Source: Geopseudomonas aromaticivorans (lineage in GTDB: Bacteria > Pseudomonadota > Gammaproteobacteria > Pseudomonadales > Pseudomonadaceae). Taken from it: a DNA stretch of 64,000 bases. The stretch's first letter is position 1; the number at the start of each line of letters is the position of its first letter. The notes below the pieces were generated by a model. That model saw only the letters and a program-made list of their open reading frames with translations. It made no database searches and had not been told where the DNA came from. Of this stretch, positions 16,341 to 24,898 are shown in pieces. A program made the translations under genes and the position numbers. The DNA lies in NCBI RefSeq assembly GCF_019097855.1, contig NZ_JAHRGL010000080.1, positions 138,198 through 202,197 on the forward strand. The letters are read 5' to 3'.

Positions 16341-17716
16341 TACTGGTTCCCTCCGTTCTGCTCAGACTTGCCTTCCTTCATGTCCTTCAGCCAGCGCCGC
16401 CAGAATTCCTCCTGGCAGTTCTCGCCGTACACCGCGGGATAGAACAGGCCCGGGCCCTTCCAGGTCGGGTCGGCGCCCTCGCGCTTCTGCTGGTAGTGCA
16501 GCTTCATGCCCTTGGAGCGGGTCCAGGGGCTGTTGGCCACCTTGGCGATGCCTTCCCACACTGCGGTGTCGTCCTGCTCGAAGATGCCGCCCGAGCCGAA
16601 GCCGAACTGGCCGGCCATGTAGCACTTCTCGACGAACTCGTCGGGCAGGAAGGCGTACTCGAGCTCGTAGTTCCACAGCTCCATGACCCCCGGCGACACC
16701 GGCTGCCAGACGCGGATGCTGGTGAACGGCACCGGCATGGCGCCCGGACGGTCAGGCTGCGGGAAGCGCAGGTAGCTGAAGTTCGGGAACAGGGTGCCGA
16801 TGGTCGGCGGCAGGGTCTTGAGCATCTCGATCTGGGTTTCGTCCAGGCTGGACAGATCGAACTGGTCGCGGTACTCCTTCGGGTAGCCCCAGAACTCGAA
16901 CTCCGGGCCGATCAGCTTGGGCAGCGCGTGGCCGATGAAGCTGTTGCCGTTGCCCATGTCGTAGGCGCAGGCCACGCTGCTGACCTGGTTGACGCCGGGG
17001 ATGAACTCGGACAGCGAGGCCGACAGGTGCGCGGTGCTGACGTGGTAGGCGTCGCCGCTGAAGTTTTCCGCGCCGCTCTTCCAGTCCGCCTTGACGATGA
17101 AGCGCTCGGGCTCCTTGATGACCTTCATGCCGTCCGGATGCAGGCCGAAGATGGCGTCGAACATCCAGGCGGCGGCGCCGAGGTGCTCGCGCAGCGGCGG
17201 CACTTCATCGGACAGGGCGGCGAAGATGAAGCCGTGCAGCACTTCCACGCGCGGAGCGCGCAGCAGCCCCCATTCCTTCTTGTCGAGCGGGCCGCCGTAG
17301 GCGTCTTTCAGGTGCGGGGCGCCGGCCCAGTCGCCATTGTTGCGATAGGCCCAGCCATGGTATGGGCACTTGAAGGTGCGGGCGTTGCCCTTGTCGTGGT
17401 GGCAGACTTCGGTGCCACGGTGGCGGCAGTGGTTGAGCATGACATTGATCTCGCCACTGTCGTCGCGGGTGACGATGACCTTGTCGAGACCCAGGCGGCG
17501 GAGCACGAAGTCGCCCTTGTTGGGGATTTCGGAAGCATGGGCAACGAAGACCCAGGTTCGCGCAAAGATTCGCTCCATCTCGGCACGGAACACCGTGTCG
17601 TCACGGAACACTTCGACAGGCAGCAGACCTTCGTCCAAGCCTTTCTCTACGCGGTCGCATAGATTATCCAGGAAGCTATCACGGTCACCGGGATAAATAA
17701 GATCGTAGTTGAACAT
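16340..17716 (-). CDS. Rieske ring-hydroxylating dioxygenase alpha (large) subunit
   Basis: A 458-residue catalytic subunit. The Rieske 2Fe-2S ligands are C97, H99, C117 and H120 (CRHRG and CPYHGW). The mononuclear iron site is H225 and H230 in GDAYHVSTAH, with bridging D222 and the carboxylate ligand in FEQDD near 382. It inserts both atoms of O2 into an aromatic ring to give a cis-dihydrodiol. Pairing with a 3Fe-4S ferredoxin and a glutathione-reductase-type reductase recalls diterpenoid and phenanthrene dioxygenases rather than benzoate types. A TAAGGAG site lies before the ATG at 17716. First gene of the 17716-13947 operon; its upstream region lacks the shared promoter element. Confidence 0.96.
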   Translation of the reverse strand: MFNYDLIYPGDRDSFLDNLCDRVEKGLDEGLLPVEVFRDDTVFRAEMERIFARTWVFVAHASEIPNKGDFVLRRLGLDKVIVTRDDSGEINVMLNHCRHRGTEVCHHDKGNARTFKCPYHGWAYRNNGDWAGAPHLKDAYGGPLDKKEWGLLRAPRVEVLHGFIFAALSDEVPPLREHLGAAAWMFDAIFGLHPDGMKVIKEPERFIVKADWKSGAENFSGDAYHVSTAHLSASLSEFIPGVNQVSSVACAYDMGNGNSFIGHALPKLIGPEFEFWGYPKEYRDQFDLSSLDETQIEMLKTLPPTIGTLFPNFSYLRFPQPDRPGAMPVPFTSIRVWQPVSPGVMELWNYELEYAFLPDEFVEKCYMAGQFGFGSGGIFEQDDTAVWEGIAKVANSPWTRSKGMKLHYQQKREGADPTWKGPGLFYPAVYGENCQEEFWRRWLKDMKEGKSEQNGGNQ

Positions 17717-17726
17717 GCTTGCGCAC

Positions 17727-17742
17727 TCCTTATATTTATTAT
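17727..17742 (-). promoter_or_regulatory. A-rich leader with ribosome-binding site of dioxygenase alpha gene
   Basis: The mRNA strand reads TAATAAATATAAGGAG, combining an A-rich tract with the ribosome-binding site. TGATAAT just upstream could serve as a -10 for this operon, which lacks the shared element seen before the others. Confidence 0.4.
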
Positions 17743-17916
17743 CAGCACTTTCGTACGGCAGAGTAACTTCGCAAAATCACTCTAATTCATTACTTTCACC
17801 GAGACAATAACCGGGCTTATTAAAATATCCAGCCCAGTTGTTGTTGCTCACAGTCCAACTAGCGCCGTCAACAGCTGATTCGACCGTTTGCCGGAAACCC
17901 GGCAACAAGCGCATTC

Positions 17917-17959
17917 CAGAGGGGGAATCGATCACCGCAGATAATCAATCCCCCCTCTG
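17917..17959 (-). terminator. Inverted repeat just after the MMPL gene
   Basis: Two 16-base arms (CAGAGGGGGAATCGAT at 17917 and its near complement ending at 17959) flank an 11-base loop, starting four bases after the MMPL stop codon. No T-tract follows. A second small stem (TTGCCGG/CCGGCAA, 17887-17904) lies beyond it. It probably ends the 21483-17963 operon or stabilises its mRNA. Confidence 0.45.
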
Positions 17960-17962
17960 CAA

Positions 17963-20398
17963 CTACGCAACAGCGGTATCTTTTATAACCATATCTTTAT
18001 TGCTCACAACATCGGCGTCGGCGTCAATAAGCCTTTTTGGCTTCAACAGGAAGTGCGCCAGGGAAGGCACCAGGACCAGCGCGCCGAGCATGTTCCACAG
18101 GAACATGAAGGCCAGCAGCACGCCCATGTCGGCCTGGAACTTGATCGGGCTGGCCACCCAGGTCGCCACGCCCAGCGCCAGGGTCACGCCGGTCAGCATC
18201 ACCACCTTGCCGGTGAAGATCAGCGAGCGGTAATAGGCCACCGACAGCGACTGCCCGTCCTTCATCTGCACCAGCATCACCGACATGATGTACAGCGCGT
18301 AATCGACACCGATGCCGACGCCCAAGGCGATGACCGGCAGGGTCGCCACCTTCACGCCCATCCCTAAGCCGACCATCAGCGCCTCGGCGAGTACCGAGGT
18401 CAGCATCAGCGGCAGGATGGCGACGATGACCGCACGCCAGGAGCGGAAGGTGATCAGCGCCAGCACCGCGACGATGCCGTAGACCAGGAAGTTCATCTTC
18501 AGCCAGGCGTCCTTGACGACGATGTTGGTCGCCGCCTCGATGCCGGCCGAGCCGGCGGCGAGCAGGAACTGCACATCCTGGGTGTTGTTGGCGGCGGCGA
18601 ACTGCTCGACGTGACTGACCACCCGCGACAGCGTGGCGGCCTTGTGGTCGGTCAGGTACACGTACATGGTCAGCAGCGCGCAACTGTCGTCGTACAGGCC
18701 GCGCGGCGCACCGGCGGTGATGGCGTTGAGCATCGCCTGGTTGGGCACGAAGTCATTCCATTTCGGGTTGCCCTCGTTCAGCGCGGCGGTCATCCGCCGG
18801 TTGAGCAGCGCCAGGGTGTTGGTGCTTTCCACCCCGTCGAGCTGGCGCAGTTGCCACTCCAGGGCATCCACCTTGTTGAGCGTCTCGTAGGCCGCGCAGG
18901 CGCCCGCCGGGGTCTTCACCATGATGGCCATGACGTCGCTGGAGGCGCCGTAGTGGGCGTTCAGGTAGGCCACGTCGCGGTTGTAGCGGCTGTCCTGGCG
19001 CAGCTCCGGCGCGCCCGGATCGAGGTCGCCGACCTGCAGGTGCGAAGAGATCACCAGACCCGCCACGGCCAGCCCCGCAGCGCCGAGAATGGCCAGGCTG
19101 GCCCACTTGCGCTCGGTGAAATGGTCCAGCAGGCGCCAGACGATGTGCTTGGTCTCGCCTGCCTCGTCGGCACGCTCGTCACGCAGGCTGCGCAGCGCCG
19201 CCGCGCGGCCCACGCCGACGTAGCTGAGGATCACCGGCAGCAGGATCAGGTTGGTGAAGATCAGCACCGCCACGCCGATCGAGGCGGCCAGCGCCAGCTC
19301 GCGGATCGCCTGGATGTCGAACACCAGCAGCACGCCGAAGCCCACCGCGTCGATGACCAGCGCCGCCATGCCGGCGCCGAACAGGCGGCGGAAAGTCAGC
19401 CGCGCCGCCATCAGCTTGCTGGAGCCACGGCCGATGTCCTGGAGGATGCCGTTCATCTTCTGCGAGCCGTGGCTCATGCCGATGGCGAATACCAGGAAGG
19501 GCACCAGGATCGAGTACGGGTCCAGCGCATAGCCCAGGGTCGGCAGCATGCCGAGCTGCCAGACCACGGCGATCAGCGAGGAGATCACCACCGCCGCGGT
19601 GGAGCGCCAGCAGCGGGTGAACCAGAACAGCACCGCCGCGCTGAGCAGGATGGTGATGGCGAAGAACACCAGCACCGAACGCACGCCGTCGATTAGATCG
19701 CCGACCAGCTTGGCGAAGCCGGTGATGTGCACGGCATAGCCGCGCGCCTCGTACTTGGCGCGCAGGGTCTCCAGCGACTCGGCGAGCACCGCATAGTCCA
19801 CCACCCGGCCTTCGGCGTCGGTCGCCAGCAGCGGCACGAAGATCACGCTGGAGCTGAAGTCGGTGGCCACGGTATGGCCGACCTCGCCGGAGCGCGCCAG
19901 GTTGGCGGCGAGCTGCTGCAGGCTGTGTTCGGAACCGTCATAGCCTTCGGGGATCACCGGCCCGCCCTCCAGGCCATCCTCGGTCACCCCGGCCCAGCGG
20001 GTCGATGGCGTCCACAGCGACTTCATCTGCATGCGGTTGACCCCCGGCAGCAGGAACAGCTCGTCGCTCAGCTCGCGCAGGGTATCCATGTAGCGGGCGT
20101 CGTAGATGCTGCCCTTGGGGTTGGCCACGGCAATGCGCACCGCATTGCCGAGCCCGAGCAGATCCTTCTGGTTCGCGGTGAAGTTCTGGATGTACGGATG
20201 GCCCTGCGGAATCATCTTCTCGAAGCTGGCCGACAGCTGCAGATGGCGCAGCTGGCTGGCAAAGAACAGTGTGAACAGGGTGCAGAGCAGGACGACGATC
20301 AGGCGATTGTTGAAGATCGACCGCTCGACGATGGAGCCCGAACGCGGGTCGAGGTCGCCCGGCGCCAGCTCGCCCTTCGATGCAGTATGCGGATTCAT
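17963..20398 (-). CDS. MMPL/RND-family transporter
   Basis: An 811-residue inner-membrane protein with the two-fold RND/MMPL layout: one N-terminal transmembrane helix near residue 35, a large periplasmic loop, a block of five helices (about 230-390), another helix near 430, a second periplasmic loop, and a final helix block (about 630-780) with GVGIGVDYALYIM. It is related to the HAE3/hopanoid-type exporters and moves hydrophobic molecules using the proton gradient. Its ATG overlaps the stop of the YCF48-like gene by four bases (ATGA). With DUF1329 and DUF1302 neighbours it probably forms an envelope system for a hydrophobic substrate; import or export is not known. Confidence 0.92.
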   Translation of the reverse strand: MNPHTASKGELAPGDLDPRSGSIVERSIFNNRLIVVLLCTLFTLFFASQLRHLQLSASFEKMIPQGHPYIQNFTANQKDLLGLGNAVRIAVANPKGSIYDARYMDTLRELSDELFLLPGVNRMQMKSLWTPSTRWAGVTEDGLEGGPVIPEGYDGSEHSLQQLAANLARSGEVGHTVATDFSSSVIFVPLLATDAEGRVVDYAVLAESLETLRAKYEARGYAVHITGFAKLVGDLIDGVRSVLVFFAITILLSAAVLFWFTRCWRSTAAVVISSLIAVVWQLGMLPTLGYALDPYSILVPFLVFAIGMSHGSQKMNGILQDIGRGSSKLMAARLTFRRLFGAGMAALVIDAVGFGVLLVFDIQAIRELALAASIGVAVLIFTNLILLPVILSYVGVGRAAALRSLRDERADEAGETKHIVWRLLDHFTERKWASLAILGAAGLAVAGLVISSHLQVGDLDPGAPELRQDSRYNRDVAYLNAHYGASSDVMAIMVKTPAGACAAYETLNKVDALEWQLRQLDGVESTNTLALLNRRMTAALNEGNPKWNDFVPNQAMLNAITAGAPRGLYDDSCALLTMYVYLTDHKAATLSRVVSHVEQFAAANNTQDVQFLLAAGSAGIEAATNIVVKDAWLKMNFLVYGIVAVLALITFRSWRAVIVAILPLMLTSVLAEALMVGLGMGVKVATLPVIALGVGIGVDYALYIMSVMLVQMKDGQSLSVAYYRSLIFTGKVVMLTGVTLALGVATWVASPIKFQADMGVLLAFMFLWNMLGALVLVPSLAHFLLKPKRLIDADADVVSNKDMVIKDTAVA

Positions 20399-21483
20399 TG
20401 CTGGCTCCCCTGCGCCTGCCCGGCCAAGCGCAGCGTGGAGACGCCACGGTCGCTGAGCAGGACGACTTGTTCGTTGTTGATGGGCAGAATGCCGTTCAGC
20501 GCCGGCAGCGCTTGGCTGCTCACCTGCTGCAGCGCATCACGCCCCCAGGCCATGACCTGCCCGGCCTGATTGACCAGATACAGGGTGCCGTCGGCCGCGA
20601 GCGTGGAGGCGGTGAAGGAGGCCGGCACCCCGGTGTCGACCCGCTGCCAGCTCAGGCCGCCGTCGCGGCTGCGCAGCAGGCTGCCCTTCAGGCCGGCGAC
20701 GACGATGTCGCTCTCGGCGAGCAGCTCCGCGGTGAACAGGCTGCCCTCGTAGGGCGTCTCGAGGCGGCTGAAGTGCGCGCCGCCATCGGTGGAGCGCAGC
20801 AGCAGCCCGCGCTCGCCGGCCATGACGATAGTCTGGCCCCGCTGGCGCACCGCATACAGGTGCAGGCCTTCGGGGTTGTCCAGCCGGCTCAGCCATGGGG
20901 TCCAGGTCTGGCCGGCATCCGCCGAGGCGAAGGCCAGGCCATAGGCGCCGACCACCAGCATCGCGCCGCTGTCGTTCAGTGCGACATCGAGGAAGGGTTT
21001 GTCCGGCCCGTCGGCCAGCATCAGCTCGACACTTTCCTGCAGCTGGGCATTTCCGGAGGCCTTGGCATCTTCCAGCGCCAGCTGGGCCGCCCGCTGGCCA
21101 TCCAGGCGCTTCGTCCAGCTTTCGCCACCGTCGCTGCTGGTGAGGATGACCCCGCCGTGGCCCACCGCGACCCCCTGCTGACCGCCGGCGAAACGCACCG
21201 CGGTCAGGGTCACGCTGACCGGCGTGGCGGCCTGACGCCAGTGCACGCCGCCATCATCGGAGAGGATGACCAGGCCACGCTCGCCGACGGCCACGATGCG
21301 CCCGCTGCCGGTGACCGCCGCGCCGAGGAGCACGGCCTTCTCAGCCTGGCTGGCCTGCAGCGCGGGCCTGCTCAGGGCGTCGCCGACCTCACCCGCGGGG
21401 ACCAGCGCCAGCGCGCCGACCGAAACCCCGCACAGCACCGAGCCCAGCACGCAAGTGCGCAATGTCTTCAATTTCCAGCTCAT
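20395..21483 (-). CDS. YCF48-like/BNR-repeat exported protein
   Basis: A 362-residue protein with a signal peptide (cut near ALALVP) and a beta-propeller built from Asp-box repeats: SDDGGVHW, SSDGGESW, SADAGQTW, STDGGAHF and SRDGGLSW. This is the pattern of YCF48/photosystem assembly-like proteins. I chose ATG at 21483 because GAGG lies 7 bases upstream; the ATG at 21489 is too close to it. Directly coupled to the MMPL gene. Its periplasmic propeller may act as an adaptor or chaperone for the transporter. The gene is first in its operon and carries both the shared promoter (copy B) and an ARN tract. Confidence 0.9.
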   Translation of the reverse strand: MSWKLKTLRTCVLGSVLCGVSVGALALVPAGEVGDALSRPALQASQAEKAVLLGAAVTGSGRIVAVGERGLVILSDDGGVHWRQAATPVSVTLTAVRFAGGQQGVAVGHGGVILTSSDGGESWTKRLDGQRAAQLALEDAKASGNAQLQESVELMLADGPDKPFLDVALNDSGAMLVVGAYGLAFASADAGQTWTPWLSRLDNPEGLHLYAVRQRGQTIVMAGERGLLLRSTDGGAHFSRLETPYEGSLFTAELLAESDIVVAGLKGSLLRSRDGGLSWQRVDTGVPASFTASTLAADGTLYLVNQAGQVMAWGRDALQQVSSQALPALNGILPINNEQVVLLSDRGVSTLRLAGQAQGSQQ

Positions 21484-21498
21484 GGGCATGCCTCTGGA

Positions 21499-21509
21499 TT
21501 CTTGTTATT
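21499..21509 (-). promoter_or_regulatory. ARN-repeat tract (candidate Hfq/Crc site) before YCF48-like gene
   Basis: The mRNA strand reads AATAACAAGAA, three full ARN triplets plus AA, just before the GAGG ribosome-binding site of the gene at 21483. Function inferred. Confidence 0.5.
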
Positions 21510-21558
21510 AGATACAGCCGCCCCGTAGGGGTGGGGATTGCCGGCTGTGCTGGCTTCG

Positions 21559-21612
21559 AGTGTATGAACTGCCCCTGCCCTCAGCTACGCGACGCGGTCT
21601 ATTTCAGCTATC
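21559..21612 (-). promoter_or_regulatory. Shared catabolic promoter element, copy B
   Basis: Minus strand: GATAGCTG (21612-21605), TAGCTG as -35 (21587-21582), a 17-base spacer, TACACT as -10 (21564-21559). It is nearly identical over about 70 bases to copy A (28479), including the stretch CCGCGTCGCGTAGCT. It lies after the terminator at 21674 and before the YCF48-MMPL operon. Confidence 0.75.
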
Positions 21613-21673
21613 TAGAAAATGATGAGCTGCCGACCCGGCGGCGGCCCCCTCGCCCCCACTTTTGCTGGTCGCC

Positions 21674-21705
21674 AAAAAGCAGAAGGGACCTTGCGGCCCC
21701 TTCTG
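21674..21705 (-). terminator. Intrinsic terminator after DUF1329 gene
   Basis: On the minus strand CAGAAGGGGCC pairs with GGTCCCTTCTG around a GCAA loop and is followed by CTTTTT. This 11-base stem with T-tract, 24 bases after the stop codon, ends the 28451-21729 operon. Confidence 0.88.
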
Positions 21706-21728
21706 TTCACGGGTAGTCCCTGTCGCGA

Positions 21729-23093
21729 TCAGCGCACGCTGTTGCCCGCCAGGCCGGTCGGCGAGAACACCGAGTCGCTGGCGCCCTCATGCAGCACGTA
21801 GTGCTTGGGCTTGGTGTTGGGCAGCTGGGCGACGAAGCCGGTGCCCGCCAGCAGGTCGTAATAGCCGAACGAGGAGATCACGGTGGCCGGCAGCTCCGGG
21901 ACGACCGTGGTCATCGACCACAGGGTGCGCCACAGCTGGCCCTTGCCGTCCCAGCGATCGGCCATCACGCAGATCCAGGTGTCCTCGTCGCAGTAGTAGC
22001 GGCTCTTCGCGGCCTGGTGGCGCTGGCCGTCACGCACGTTGGCCTCGACCACCCAGACGCGGTGCTTTTCCCAACGCACGTAATCGGGGTTGAGGTGGCT
22101 GCCGGACAGCACCGCCTCGTCGCTGGCCGGCTGGGTCAGGCGGTTGGTGTTGTAGGGGATGTACATCTCCTCCTTGCCGACCAGCTTCCAGTCGAAGCGG
22201 TCCATCTTGCCGGTCCAGGTGTACATCTCGTCGAAGGTCATCACCCCGGCGGCGGCCGGCGTCGGCGTGTCGCAGCAGCCGTTCGGCAGCTTGCGCACGC
22301 GGCGCTGGCCCTTCAGGTACACCCAGGTCTGCAGCTTGGACTGGTCCAGGTACTCGTGGGCGAGCAGCGCCTCGCCGGCGCGCAGCGGCGGGCCGATGTT
22401 GCGGATCGCCACCTGCCAGAACGGCTTGCCCTGGCTGTCGAACTGCTCGAGGTTGCTGTCCTTGTCGTAGTACGGCAACTGCTCGTTGATCACTGCGTCG
22501 GTGACCATCACCGCGCGGCCGTCGGCGAGGATCTGGTACCAGTTGTTGAAGTGCTCGAAACGCATGCCGCGCCAGCGCAGCACGTGGTTCCACATCACTT
22601 CCTCGCCGGACTTGGCGATCGGGTACGGAATGCCGCCGTAGGCGCCCTTGGGCACGCCGGCGTCCAGGGTCGCGCGGGTCGCGTTGGCGAAGGTGTTGTC
22701 ATTCACCCATTGCGGCGCGGCGGCGGTGCGGTGGGTTGGGTAGACATCCACGCGGAAGGTGTTCGGGTACCTCTTCAGCATCGCCTTGGTGCCATCGGAG
22801 AGGTTGCCGGCGTACTTGTCCATATTCTGCGCGGTGATCGAGAACTGCGGCTTTTCGTCCTTGAACGGATCGCCACGGCGCCCGCCCGGCAGATCGCCGG
22901 CGGTGGGCGTGGTCAGACCGCCCGTCCAGGCCGGGATGGAGCCATCCTTGTTGCCCGCCTTCTCGGCGCCAAAGGGCGTCAGCTCGCCCTTCAGGCGCTG
23001 CGCCTGATCGGCTGACACGGAGGCATGGCTGGAGTTAGCGATCACGCAGGCCAGCAGCGCCAGCCCCTTACCAATAGCAAGAACCTTGTTCAT
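21729..23093 (-). CDS. DUF1329 exported protein
   Basis: A 454-residue protein with a signal peptide (cut near SSHA/SVSA) and the DUF1329 core: LKGELTPFGAEKAGNKDGSIP at the mature N-terminus and later blocks such as YLKGQRRVRKLP and WDGKGQLWRT. The fold is related to outer-membrane lipoprotein carriers (LolA/LolB-like); members are found with DUF1302 proteins in clusters for steroids, hydrocarbons and other hydrophobic compounds. It is likely periplasmic and may shuttle a hydrophobic ligand. GAGG lies before the ATG at 23093, behind AACAAGAA. It follows the DUF1302 gene by 38 bases. Confidence 0.9.
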   Translation of the reverse strand: MNKVLAIGKGLALLACVIANSSHASVSADQAQRLKGELTPFGAEKAGNKDGSIPAWTGGLTTPTAGDLPGGRRGDPFKDEKPQFSITAQNMDKYAGNLSDGTKAMLKRYPNTFRVDVYPTHRTAAAPQWVNDNTFANATRATLDAGVPKGAYGGIPYPIAKSGEEVMWNHVLRWRGMRFEHFNNWYQILADGRAVMVTDAVINEQLPYYDKDSNLEQFDSQGKPFWQVAIRNIGPPLRAGEALLAHEYLDQSKLQTWVYLKGQRRVRKLPNGCCDTPTPAAAGVMTFDEMYTWTGKMDRFDWKLVGKEEMYIPYNTNRLTQPASDEAVLSGSHLNPDYVRWEKHRVWVVEANVRDGQRHQAAKSRYYCDEDTWICVMADRWDGKGQLWRTLWSMTTVVPELPATVISSFGYYDLLAGTGFVAQLPNTKPKHYVLHEGASDSVFSPTGLAGNSVR

Positions 23094-23131
23094 AGATACC
23101 TCGTCGTTCTTGTTGTAGTTTTCAAGCCGCT

Positions 23132-24805
23132 TCAGAAGCTGTACTTCGCCGTGAAGGCCACGAAATCACGGTCTTTGCGCGCCTGCTGGTAGCTGTACGA
23201 CAGGCTCTCGTCCATCAGCTCGCCGGTCGAGCCGAAGAAGTGGGTGTAGGCGAGACCGAGTTCCAGCTCGTTCATGTACAGCCCGGTCAGGCCGATGGTG
23301 AAGTCGCCACCATCTTCAGCCGGCACCGCCCACGGGCCGAGGATGTTGCGCGAGCCCTTGGGGGTGTAGCCGATGCCGATCGGCACACTGAGATCCAGCC
23401 CGGAAACCACTTGCCGGTAGGTCGGCTTGAACACGCCGCGCATCGACCAGGAGTCGCGCGTCGCGTTGGGGTCCAGCGCCGTATCGCAGTTCTGCTCGCA
23501 GTGCAGCAGGCGCGTCCAGGCGAGTTCCGCGACCAGGTTCGCCTCGCCCCACAGCGGCGTGCTCGGCACGCTCCAGATGGTCGACAGGTTGATGTGCGCG
23601 GTGTCGCCCACGGCGTAGGCCGGGTGGTTGTTGTTGCCGGAGGCCGGTCCGCCCAGCGCCGAGGTATCCACGGCGTGCGAGCTGGCCAGCGACTGATCCT
23701 TGCGGATCGATCCCTCGGCGGCCACGTTGAAATCGCCCATGCTGCGGCTGGCGCTGATGCCGTACAGGGTGGTGTCTTCGTGGTAGGTCAGGTAGTAGCT
23801 GGTCGGCCGCACGCCGCCGATGGCGGGATCGAAGCCCAGGCGCATGACCTGCTGCAGGTCCTTGTCGTGGAAGCGCAGGGCGTACAGGCCGAGGTCGGTC
23901 TCGCCGAGCTGCCAGCGCAGCTGCAGGCCGAACTGGCCGGAGTCGTCGGGGTCCATGTCCGACTCGCGCACCGCCGCCATCGGACCGGCCGGCCCCATGC
24001 CCAGCAGCAGGCGCTCCGCGCCCTCGCCGACGATATCGCTGTAGGAGAAGTAGCTGCCCACCGCCGGGATGCGGTTTTCGCGATGGCGGAACTGGTAGTA
24101 GGCGCCCAGGCTCAGGGTGTCGCTGAGTTCCCATTGACCGGAAATCTGCGGCACCGGCAGGACGAACTCCTTGGCTTCGGCCGTCGGGTCGATCAGCAGT
24201 CGCGGAGTGTCGAACGGGCTCTGTGCCCCGGCGATCGCGTTGTTGGCGAAGAACAGGCTTTCACCCCACACCAGCGAGTGCTGACCCAGGCGGCCACTCA
24301 GCTGGGTATCGCCCAGAGCGAGCCGGCCGAAGACGAAGGCGTCGCGGATTTCGGCATAGCGGCCATGCTGGTCGCGGGTGTCATCGGTGAACTCGTCGTA
24401 ATCCCGCGAGGTATGGTTAGGAAACGCCTTCGGAAAGCCCGGGTTGTCGTTGTCGTCGTTGTAGACGGTGTCGTACAGGCCCAGCGCACTGACGCGCGCG
24501 CCGAAGCCTTGGTCGCTGACCACATCCAGTTCACTGTACAGCTCGAAGCGGTTGGAGATCAGGCCGGTGCTGAAGTTCTGGTTGCCATCATCCAGGTTCG
24601 GGTTCTGCAGCAGTTCGCTGTCGCGCTTATCAACCCGGGTCGCCGCCGAATAACGCAAGGTGTTGGTGAAATCGACCTTCACGCCATCGCCCACTTCCCA
24701 GCTGAGCGTCGCGCTGCTGGTCGAAGGCAGCATTGCAGTGGAAAGAAACACGGCCCCTAGAGCGGTATATAAAAAACCATTTTTGTTATTTTTTAATTCA
24801 TTCAT
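23132..24805 (-). CDS. DUF1302 outer-membrane protein
   Basis: A 557-residue protein with a signal peptide (cut after SSA), then LSWEVGDGVKVDFTNTLRYS, the typical DUF1302 N-terminus. It continues as an amphipathic beta-strand protein ending AKYSF; a C-terminal phenylalanine is the outer-membrane assembly signal. It is probably a porin-like barrel for a hydrophobic compound. I chose ATG at 24805 with GAGGGAAG upstream; an ATG eight codons earlier is possible. Together with DUF1329, YCF48-like and MMPL proteins it forms the cluster's envelope module. It is encoded downstream of the aldehyde dehydrogenase in the 28451-21729 operon. Confidence 0.9.
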   Translation of the reverse strand: MNELKNNKNGFLYTALGAVFLSTAMLPSTSSATLSWEVGDGVKVDFTNTLRYSAATRVDKRDSELLQNPNLDDGNQNFSTGLISNRFELYSELDVVSDQGFGARVSALGLYDTVYNDDNDNPGFPKAFPNHTSRDYDEFTDDTRDQHGRYAEIRDAFVFGRLALGDTQLSGRLGQHSLVWGESLFFANNAIAGAQSPFDTPRLLIDPTAEAKEFVLPVPQISGQWELSDTLSLGAYYQFRHRENRIPAVGSYFSYSDIVGEGAERLLLGMGPAGPMAAVRESDMDPDDSGQFGLQLRWQLGETDLGLYALRFHDKDLQQVMRLGFDPAIGGVRPTSYYLTYHEDTTLYGISASRSMGDFNVAAEGSIRKDQSLASSHAVDTSALGGPASGNNNHPAYAVGDTAHINLSTIWSVPSTPLWGEANLVAELAWTRLLHCEQNCDTALDPNATRDSWSMRGVFKPTYRQVVSGLDLSVPIGIGYTPKGSRNILGPWAVPAEDGGDFTIGLTGLYMNELELGLAYTHFFGSTGELMDESLSYSYQQARKDRDFVAFTAKYSF

Positions 24806-24898
24806 GGCTTCCCTCGGCTCATTTGTCATTGTTATTGCGCCACGCTTGATCAGGCGCAGTCAGCCGCGACGTCCGCGCCGCTGACTGCCCCGGCTACC

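Noticed and set aside
17717-17962. Shared promoter element upstream of the Rieske operon
   Set aside because: I looked for SATAGCTG with the fixed spacing before 17716 and found none; GATATTTT near 17830 has no -35/-10 in register.
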